Source: JACQGZ01 sp036004665 (GTDB lineage Bacteria > Sysuimicrobiota > Sysuimicrobiia > Sysuimicrobiales > Humicultoraceae). From it: DNA of 64,000 nucleotides. Below the pieces are notes generated by a model that did no database searches, was not told the origin of the DNA, and worked only from the letters and a program-made list of their open reading frames with translations. Numbering within the stretch: the stretch's first letter is position 1; every line of letters begins with the position of its first letter. A program made the translations under genes and the position numbers. The stretch is from positions 16,325 to 80,324 of the forward strand of contig DASYRG010000003.1 of assembly GCA_036004665.1 (NCBI GenBank), in the 5' to 3' direction. Below are positions 58,100 through 64,000 of the stretch, piece after piece.

Positions 58100-58128
58100 G
58101 CCTGTGAGATTAGGCCCGTCGGAGCCCC

Positions 58129-59337
58129 CTACTCGTAGCGCAGCGCTTCGATGGGGTGCAGCCCCGCCGCCCGCCAGGCCGGGTAGACGCCGAAGGCGAC
58201 GCCCACCAGCGTTGAGAAACTGAAGGCCAGCACCACGATGGGGAGGCTGTCGGCGAGGGAGGGCCGGCTCTCGAACAGCTTGCTGCTGATGCCGAAGGCG
58301 ATCCCCAGCCCTACCACCGTCCCCAGGATTCCTCCGATCAAGCTGATGCCGATGGCCTCGATGAGGAACTGCGTCAGGATGTCCATGCGGCGCGCGCCCA
58401 CCGCCTTGCGGATCCCGATCTCCCGCGTCCGTTCGGTCACCGAGACCAGCATGATGTTCATGATCCCGATGCCCCCGACCAGCAGCGAGATGGCGCCGAT
58501 GCTGGAGAGCGCGATGGTGAGGATCCTCAGGATGGCGTTGAGGGACCCGAGCAGCTGGCTCTGCGTGAGGACCGTGAAATCTTCATCCCCGTGCTCGCGC
58601 AGCAGGATGCGCTGGGTCTCCCGCATGGCCCGGGCGACGCTGCCGACGTCCCGCGCCTTCACGAACAAGAACGACGCGTAGTTGATGTTGAACAGCTGCT
58701 GGGCGGTAGTCAGGGGGAGATAGGCGCGGTCGTCGAGGTCCACGCCGAGCATGCTGCCCTCCGGCACGAGGACGCCCACGACGGTGAAGGCCCGGCCGCC
58801 GATCGTCACCGTCCGGCCGACCGCCCGGCTGGGGAGGCGGAAGAGGGCACGGGCCAGGGTCTCGCCGATCACGGCCACGCGATTGCGCCGCACCAGATCT
58901 GCCTCCTGGAGGAAACGGCCATAGCGCACCCGCAGACTGCGCACGGTGAGCAGGTTGGGGGTGGTGCCGATGACGGTCGTCACCGCTTTCTCGCTCCCCG
59001 CCGCCACTTCGATCGAGGTCTGCAGGAACGGCGTGACGTCGGAGACCGAGGGCGCGCCGCGGCTGATCGCGCGGGCGTCGTCATAGGTGAGGGTGAGCCG
59101 GCCCTCCGCCGTGGGAACCGGGCCGCCCTCGTCCGCCTTGCCGGGAAAGACCCACAGCAGGTCCGGTCCGAGTTCGGCGAACTCGCCGACCACACTGGAC
59201 CGGACGGTCTGGCCGACGGAAACCAGGGCGATCACGGCGGCCACGCCGATGATCACGCCGAGCATCGTGAGGAACGAGCGCAGTTTGTGCGCCCGCAGGG
59301 CCTCCAGGGCAACGGCGAACGCCTCCAGGACCTCCAT
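58129..59337 (-). CDS. MacB/FtsX-type ABC transporter permease
   Basis: Permease of 402 residues. A first membrane helix (about 20-42, LRSFLTMLGVIIGVAAVIAL) is followed by a large extracytoplasmic MacB_PCD domain (about 45-250). Three C-terminal helices follow, with the segment SVTERTREIGIRKAVGARR between the second and third, which couples to the ATPase. The layout is that of a four-helix type VII (MacB-like) transporter that uses mechanotransmission. The ATPase and the membrane-fusion protein are coded just upstream on the same strand. Substrate unknown. Confidence 0.93.
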   Translation of the reverse strand: MEVLEAFAVALEALRAHKLRSFLTMLGVIIGVAAVIALVSVGQTVRSSVVGEFAELGPDLLWVFPGKADEGGPVPTAEGRLTLTYDDARAISRGAPSVSDVTPFLQTSIEVAAGSEKAVTTVIGTTPNLLTVRSLRVRYGRFLQEADLVRRNRVAVIGETLARALFRLPSRAVGRTVTIGGRAFTVVGVLVPEGSMLGVDLDDRAYLPLTTAQQLFNINYASFLFVKARDVGSVARAMRETQRILLREHGDEDFTVLTQSQLLGSLNAILRILTIALSSIGAISLLVGGIGIMNIMLVSVTERTREIGIRKAVGARRMDILTQFLIEAIGISLIGGILGTVVGLGIAFGISSKLFESRPSLADSLPIVVLAFSFSTLVGVAFGVYPAWRAAGLHPIEALRYE

Positions 59338-59351
59338 GTGCAGTCAGCCCC

Positions 59352-60107
59352 TCAGCCGGCGAGGGGGCGGCGAGCAATGATCGGCTGGGCGACCAGTTCG
59401 TCGGATACGAGCAGGCCGTCGCGCAGCGAGAGGATGCGCCGTGCGTGCTCGGCGACGCGGCCGTCGTGCGTGACCATCGCCAGGGTGATGCCGCCGCCGT
59501 TGAGCTCCTGGAAAATGGCCAGGATCTCGTCGCCCGCATGGCTGTCCAGGTTTCCCGTGGGTTCATCCGCCAGCAGGATGGCGGGAGTGCCTACCAGGGC
59601 GCGGGCGATCGCCACGCGCTGCTGCTCACCGCCGGAGAGCTCTTGCGGGGTGTGGGCCACGCGTCCGGCCAGGCCCACCTGCTCGAGCGCGGCGAAGGCG
59701 CGGCGGCGCCGCTCAGCGCGCGGCACGCCCCCATAGAGCAGCGGCAATTCCACGTTGCGCAGCGCGCTCATGCGCGCCAGCAGGTTGAAGGTCTGGAAGA
59801 CAAAGCCGATGCGGCGGTTGCGCACGTCGGCGAACTGGTCGTCCGTCATGCGGCTGACGTCCTGTCCGTCGAGGAGGTAACTCCCCGAGGTCGGCCGGTC
59901 GAGGCAGCCGATCAGGTTCATCAGCGTGGACTTGCCCGAGCCGGACGGGCCCATGATCGCGACGTACTCGCCACGGGCGATCTGCAGCGTGACCGCCCGC
60001 AGCGCAGGGACGTCGACGCGGCCCATGCGGTAGACTTTGGTGACGTCCTGCAGGGCCACCACCGCCGGAGCGTCGGGTCGAGCGGCGGCGCGCGCCTCTG
60101 CCGTCAT
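59352..60107 (-). CDS. ABC transporter ATPase, LolD/MacB type
   Basis: Nucleotide-binding subunit of 251 residues. Walker A is MGPSGSGKSTLMNLIG, the Q-loop lies in FVFQTFNLL, signature LSGGEQQRVAIARAL, Walker B AILLADEPTGNLDS, and the H-loop MVTHD. The CLDRPTSGSY stretch after Walker A is typical of the LolD/MacB/FtsE group. ATG 60107 overlaps the stop of the membrane-fusion gene as ATGA. The permease starts 15 bases after its end. Confidence 0.95.
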   Translation of the reverse strand: MTAEARAAARPDAPAVVALQDVTKVYRMGRVDVPALRAVTLQIARGEYVAIMGPSGSGKSTLMNLIGCLDRPTSGSYLLDGQDVSRMTDDQFADVRNRRIGFVFQTFNLLARMSALRNVELPLLYGGVPRAERRRRAFAALEQVGLAGRVAHTPQELSGGEQQRVAIARALVGTPAILLADEPTGNLDSHAGDEILAIFQELNGGGITLAMVTHDGRVAEHARRILSLRDGLLVSDELVAQPIIARRPLAG

Positions 60108-61504
60108 CGCACCGACCGGATCTTGACCTTCACCCCGTCGCGTAGGACCCCGGGGTCGGCCACCGCCACCAGGTCGCCCACGCGCAGCCCGGCCAGGATG
60201 ATCGTCTCGCGATCGTTGCTGGGCCCGGGCCGGACCGCTCGTCGTCTCAGCGTCACACCCTCGACCAGGTAGACGTATGGCGCGCCGTCGGCGGGCGTTG
60301 TGTACACTGCTTCGGCGGGAGCCAGCAGCGCATTGGGGATCCGCCGCCGCACGAGCTCGACGTCGACGGTGGTGCCGGGACGCATGCCGCCGCCCCCTTC
60401 CAGGTCGATGCGGGCGCGCACCACGCGGGTTCCCAGCCGCACCTCCACCTGCCGTCCGATCGCCGTCACGCGGCCGAGGAAGGTGCGGCCGGGATAGGCA
60501 TCCGCCGTGACGCGGGATCGTTGCCCCACCTGGACCTGGCCGATGTCGGCTTCGTCGATTTCGGCCGTGACCCATCCGGTGGGAGTGGTCAGCGTGAGCA
60601 CCGGTATGGCCGGCGCCACCGCGGCGCCCGGCTGCAGGTAGATCCTGGTGACGATGCCGGTGAAGGGAGCCCGCAGCTGGGCGCGGCCGACCCGCGCACG
60701 CGCCGCGGCGGCGGCGGCGCGGCTCCCCTGGGCGTGGGCCCGGGCGGCCGCGGCCGCCCCCTCGGCCTGGCGGACGGCGGCAAGGGCCGCTTCGTGCGCG
60801 GCCTCGGCCTGGTGCGCCTGTTCCTCGGCGGTCGTCACCGCCTCCGGCCGCGGACCAGCGCGCAGGGCGTCCAACTGCGCGAGCGCCTGGCGGTGGCGCG
60901 CCTCCGCTCCCTCGACCTGCGCCCCCGCGGCGTCGAGCTGTGCCTGCGTGATGGCCCCGTCGCGGAACAGTGCCTGGCTGCGGCCGAGTGCTCGCCGCGC
61001 CTCGTCAAGGGCGGCCTGCGCTGCGGCCACCGCCGCTTCGGCTTGAGCCAGGTCGGCGGGACGGGGACCCGCGCGCACCTGCGCCAGGGCGGCCCTGGCG
61101 GCGCGCGCGGCAAAGTCGGATTGCGCAGCCTGCCGACGCGACGTCTCCACGGCGGCCTGGGCCCGTGCGGCCTCTCGCCCCGCGGCGGTCGCAGCGGCAT
61201 CGGCCTGAGCGGCGAGGGCGCGCAGTTCGGTGTCATCCACCGTCGCCAGCAGGGCGCCCGCCGTCACCGCCTGGCCCTCCGGCACGCTGAGGGTGGCCAG
61301 CCGTCCGGGGATCTCGAATCCCAGCTCGACGCTGCGGGTCTCCACGATGCCAGAGAGAGGGAGCGTGATCTCCAGGGTGCCCCGGCGGACCTGCGCGGCA
61401 TCAATTTCCTCTGGTGCACCGGGGAAGAGGGCGCTGAGAGACCACACCAATCCGCCGGCCGCCGCCGCGAGCAGGATGAGGAAGGCGAGACCACGCCTGC
61501 GCAT
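60104..61504 (-). CDS. HlyD/MacA-type periplasmic adaptor
   Basis: Membrane-fusion protein of 466 residues. One N-terminal signal-anchor helix (about 6-26) is followed by a biotinyl-lipoyl half (GFEIPGRLATLSVPEGQAV), a long alanine/glutamine-rich coiled-coil hairpin (about 90-290) and the second lipoyl half (LRAPFTGIVTRIYLQPGAAV). A beta-barrel and C-terminal domain complete it. The hairpin is unusually long and repetitive, with two copies of RAGPRP. Together with the ATPase and permease it forms a MacAB-like exporter. A TolC partner is not in the window, and adaptors of this kind also occur in monoderm bacteria. Confidence 0.92.
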   Translation of the reverse strand: MRRRGLAFLILLAAAAGGLVWSLSALFPGAPEEIDAAQVRRGTLEITLPLSGIVETRSVELGFEIPGRLATLSVPEGQAVTAGALLATVDDTELRALAAQADAAATAAGREAARAQAAVETSRRQAAQSDFAARAARAALAQVRAGPRPADLAQAEAAVAAAQAALDEARRALGRSQALFRDGAITQAQLDAAGAQVEGAEARHRQALAQLDALRAGPRPEAVTTAEEQAHQAEAAHEAALAAVRQAEGAAAAARAHAQGSRAAAAAARARVGRAQLRAPFTGIVTRIYLQPGAAVAPAIPVLTLTTPTGWVTAEIDEADIGQVQVGQRSRVTADAYPGRTFLGRVTAIGRQVEVRLGTRVVRARIDLEGGGGMRPGTTVDVELVRRRIPNALLAPAEAVYTTPADGAPYVYLVEGVTLRRRAVRPGPSNDRETIILAGLRVGDLVAVADPGVLRDGVKVKIRSVR

Positions 61505-61524
61505 ATCGAGGCTATTCTACAGGC

Positions 61525-61530
61525 TATAAT
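61525..61530 (+). promoter_or_regulatory. Consensus -10 element giving a probable leaderless transcript
   Basis: TATAAT ends four bases before GTG 61534. Normal spacing puts the transcription start near 61537, which is the second of two consecutive GTG codons (GTGGTG). A leaderless mRNA beginning at that GTG is therefore likely. No clear -35 hexamer is seen; the region is only 29 bases long and is shared with the divergent exporter operon. Confidence 0.5.
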
Positions 61531-61533
61531 GGC

Positions 61534-62490
61534 GTGGTGTCGGTGCTCCTACTGTTCCTGGACGGGGTTGGGTTGGGGGAGGAGGACCCGGAGCACAACC
61601 CTCTGGTGAGGGCGCACACCCCGGTTCTCCGCCGCCTGCTGGGCCGGCCGCTTGCGGGCCCGGCGCGGATCGCACGGGACGGCCTCCTCCTGATCCCCAC
61701 CGATGCCACCCTCGGCGTACCGGGGCTGCCTCAGAGCGCCACCGGGCAGACCGCCCTCCTCACCGGCCTCAACGCCCCCGCCATCGTGGGACGCCACGTC
61801 ACCGCGTATCCGACGGCGGCGCTGCGGGAGCTGCTGGCGCAGTGGAGCCTTTTTGCGCGGCTGGATCGCGCGGGGCGCGCCGTGACGCTGGCGAACGCGT
61901 ACACCCCCGAGTACCATCAGGCGGTCGCCGACCGCCACCTCCGCCACGCCGCATTCACCTCGGCGGCGGTGAGCGCGGGATTGCGCCTGCGCGGCGTCGA
62001 AGACCTCCGGCGGCGCGAGGCAGTCTTCCACGACCTCACCAACGGGCGTCCCCGCCAGTGGGGGCACGGCGTGCCGGCCATCACTCCGCGCGAGGCCGGG
62101 AGCGACCTCGCGCGCCTTGCGGCCGCGTATGACCTGACCGCGTTCGAGTTCTTCCTCACCGACCTGGCGGCGCACGGCCGGGTGCCCCTCACCGGCGTCG
62201 AGGTCGTCGAGATGGTGGATGCCGCTCTCGGCGGCGTCCTCGAGGGGCTGGGCGCGGAGACGACGCTCGTTGTCGCAAGCGACCACGGCAACCTCGAGGA
62301 TGAGCGCACCCCGGTACACACGCGGAACTCTGTCCCCACTCTGGTCATCGGCCCGGCCTGGACGCATTTCAGGGGGGTGGCGGCCATCACCGACGTCGCG
62401 CCGGCCATATCCGCCGCGCTCGGCGAACCCTTCATTGACGCGTCTGAGGCCGTGGCGGCGTCCGACACCGCGGCTGGAGGTGCGCCGTGA
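61534..62490 (+). CDS. Alkaline-phosphatase-superfamily metalloenzyme, phosphoglycerate-mutase-like
   Basis: Protein of 318 residues related to metal-dependent phosphoglycerate mutase/phosphopentomutase enzymes. The metal-binding aspartate is in LLLFLDGVGLGEED. The nucleophile position lies in QSATGQTALLTGLNAP, where a threonine or serine would be used. The second metal site is in VVASDHGNLEDERTPVHTRN with the D-H-G-N and H motifs. It is shorter than true iPGM and lacks its insert, so the substrate is not known. GTG 61537 may be the functional start. Its stop overlaps the mutS2 start (GTGA). Confidence 0.85.
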   Translation: MVSVLLLFLDGVGLGEEDPEHNPLVRAHTPVLRRLLGRPLAGPARIARDGLLLIPTDATLGVPGLPQSATGQTALLTGLNAPAIVGRHVTAYPTAALRELLAQWSLFARLDRAGRAVTLANAYTPEYHQAVADRHLRHAAFTSAAVSAGLRLRGVEDLRRREAVFHDLTNGRPRQWGHGVPAITPREAGSDLARLAAAYDLTAFEFFLTDLAAHGRVPLTGVEVVEMVDAALGGVLEGLGAETTLVVASDHGNLEDERTPVHTRNSVPTLVIGPAWTHFRGVAAITDVAPAISAALGEPFIDASEAVAASDTAAGGAP

Positions 62491-64000
62491 GCGTCGATTC
62501 CCGCACCCTGCGGGTCTTGGAGTTCCCCAAGGTGCTCGAGTTGCTGGCCGGGGAGACCCACACCACGATGGGCCGCGAGCGGGCGCTGGCGCTGACCCCC
62601 GCGGTGGCCATCGAGGAGGTGCGACGCCGTCAGGCCGAGACCACCGAGGCCGTCGGGCTGCGAAGTCAGGGCGAGGCGCCGATCGGCGGAGCGCGCGACC
62701 TGCGGCCGGCGCTGCGCCGCGCCCAGGCTGGTGGGACCCTCGATCCGCAGGCCCTGCTGGATGTCGCCCAGACGCTGGGTGTAGCCCGACGGGTGAAAGG
62801 ACACGTGGAAGCGCAGAGGAGCCGCGCGCCACTTCTGGCGGCGACCGCAGGGCGGATCACGCCCTTGGAGCCGTTGGAGAGGCGCATCGGCGCCGTTCTG
62901 GACGAGGAGGGGCAGGCCCGCGACGATGCCAGTCCCACCCTGCGGCGCCTCCGGAACGAACAGCGCGCCACCGAGCGCCGCATCCGCGAGATGATGGACA
63001 GCGTCCTCCGCCATCCCACCTACGGCAAGATGCTGCAGGAGCCACTGATCACGATCCGCGGCGATCGGTTCGTGGTCCCGGTGCGACAGGAGGCGCGCTC
63101 CCAGTTCCCGGGGATCCTGCACGATCTCTCCGCCAGCGGCGCGACGGTGTTCATGGAGCCGATGGCCGTCGTGCCCCTGGGCAACCGGCAGCGGGAGCTC
63201 GCCGCCGCCGAACGGGACGAGATCGAGCGCCTCATGATCGAACTGACCGAGGCGGTCGCGGCTGAATCGGAATCCATCGCCGAGACGCTGGACGCGGTGG
63301 CCGATCTGGACCTGGTGCTGGCCAAGGGGGTCCTCAGCGAGCGGCTCGCCTCCGCCGAACCCGCCCTCACCGCCGGAGGCGTCACCACGCTGCGCGCCGC
63401 GCGCCATCCCCTGCTGCTGCTCCACCTCCCGAGTGAGCGCGTCGTGCCCATCGACGTCGAATTGGGCGGGACCTTTCATGCGTTGGTGATCACCGGGCCG
63501 AACACGGGCGGCAAGACCGTCACCCTTAAGACCGTGGGGTTGCTGACGCTGATGGCGCAGGCGGGGTTGCACATCCCCACGGGCGCGGGCTCGACCGTCG
63601 CGGTGTATCCGCAGATCTTTGCCGACATCGGGGACGAGCAGTCGATCGAGCAAAACCTCTCCACCTTCTCCTCGCACATGGGCGCCGTAGTCGACATCCT
63701 CAGCCAGGCGAAGCCGCCCGCGCTCGTCCTGCTGGACGAGGTGGCGGCGGGAACCGACCCCACCGAGGGCGCCGCGCTGGCGCGCGCCATCATCGAGACG
63801 CTCCTGGCGCGGGGCGTCCGCACCGCGGTGACGACGCACTACAACGACCTGAAAGCCCTCGCCTATCAGCAGGAGGGGATCGAGAACGCCTCGGTGGAGT
63901 TCGACCCCGAAACGCTGCAGCCGACCTTCCGTCTGCTCCTCGGGCAGCCCGGGCAGTCGAACGCACTGATCATCGCGCGGCGCCTCGGCCTGGACGTCGG
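62487..64000 (+). CDS. mutS2: Endonuclease MutS2, 3'-truncated by window edge
   Basis: MutS-homologue that suppresses homologous recombination and rescues collided ribosomes in B. subtilis. About 504 residues are visible. The N-terminal segment reads RTLRVLEFPKVLELLAGET, and the core/clamp has RFVVPVRQEARSQFPGILHD, GATVFMEPMAVVPLGN and ARHPLLLL. Walker A is ITGPNTGGKTVTLKTVG, then GDEQSIEQNLSTFSSHM and Walker B LVLLDEVAAGTDPTEGAAL. The C-terminal Smr nuclease domain would lie beyond the window. GTG 62487 overlaps the preceding stop as GTGA. Confidence 0.95.
   Translation, partial: MSVDSRTLRVLEFPKVLELLAGETHTTMGRERALALTPAVAIEEVRRRQAETTEAVGLRSQGEAPIGGARDLRPALRRAQAGGTLDPQALLDVAQTLGVARRVKGHVEAQRSRAPLLAATAGRITPLEPLERRIGAVLDEEGQARDDASPTLRRLRNEQRATERRIREMMDSVLRHPTYGKMLQEPLITIRGDRFVVPVRQEARSQFPGILHDLSASGATVFMEPMAVVPLGNRQRELAAAERDEIERLMIELTEAVAAESESIAETLDAVADLDLVLAKGVLSERLASAEPALTAGGVTTLRAARHPLLLLHLPSERVVPIDVELGGTFHALVITGPNTGGKTVTLKTVGLLTLMAQAGLHIPTGAGSTVAVYPQIFADIGDEQSIEQNLSTFSSHMGAVVDILSQAKPPALVLLDEVAAGTDPTEGAALARAIIETLLARGVRTAVTTHYNDLKALAYQQEGIENASVEFDPETLQPTFRLLLGQPGQSNALIIARRLGLDV

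Noticed and set aside
61917..63839. Long minus-strand open frame opposite the phosphoglycerate-mutase-like gene and mutS2
   Set aside because: Shadow frame; both plus-strand genes have clear catalytic motifs.

Overview
The window is high-GC bacterial DNA (clearly GC-rich throughout, with G/C-ending codons and many GTG starts), densely packed with co-directional genes that often overlap by 4 bases. The order ffh-rpsP-khpA-ylqD-rimM-trmD-rplS, the presence of YlqD-like and YqzL-like proteins, a tRNA-Phe type T-box before pheST and KtrAB point to a Bacillota-like or neighbouring deep Terrabacteria lineage. An archaeal-type S-adenosylmethionine synthetase is compatible with a deep or thermophilic lineage. 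I cannot fix the phylum from sequence alone. No rRNA, tRNA, CRISPR array or complete insertion sequence was seen.

Layout. 1-5.4 kb: signal recognition, ribosomal and rRNA/tRNA maturation genes (ffh to yraN). 5.4-6.7 kb, minus strand: an IS256-like DDE transposase domain fused to a long acidic linker and a C-terminal membrane helix. 6.8-12.4 kb: MOSC protein, RidA, ComM/YifB, DprA, TopA. 12.4-22.6 kb: rpsB-tsf-pyrH-frr, then lipid and isoprenoid genes uppS-cdsA-dxr-rseP-ispG, an MgtC-like protein and the archaeal-type metK. 22.6-34.8 kb: a TolB-like lipoprotein, an FmdB zinc ribbon and a MoxR/DUF58/VWA cell-envelope operon ending in a 1477-residue protein with three MIDAS motifs. 34.8-43.6 kb: accessory metabolism (GNAT, HAD, MFS, NIPSNAP-like, alcohol dehydrogenase, LarA-like, sirtuin, MTA phosphorylase, threonine aldolase). 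43.6-54 kb: a lysine-rich 11-codon micro-ORF, infC-rpmI-rplT, KtrBA, an rRNA methyltransferase, a YqzL-like gene, the T-box and pheST, cvpA and polX. 54-58.1 kb: 3-methyladenine glycosylase, then a SLOG-SLATT-like membrane protein next to a membrane-anchored TIR protein, a Thoeris-like arrangement. 58.1-61.5 kb, minus strand: a MacAB-like exporter. 61.5 kb to the end: a phosphoglycerate-mutase-like hydrolase and the start of mutS2.

Three themes deserve attention. First, the TIR plus SLOG-SLATT pair is a candidate NAD-signalling defence system. Second, translation initiation is unusual: several genes appear to start at CTG inside a 4-base CTGA overlap, infC appears to start at ATC, and tandemly duplicated micro-ORFs sit at several gene junctions (pyrH/frr, mgtC/metK, DUF58/VWA, and the pheS leader), most linked to their neighbours by ATGA or GTGA overlaps. 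Third, the membrane-tethered IS256-like domain looks domesticated.
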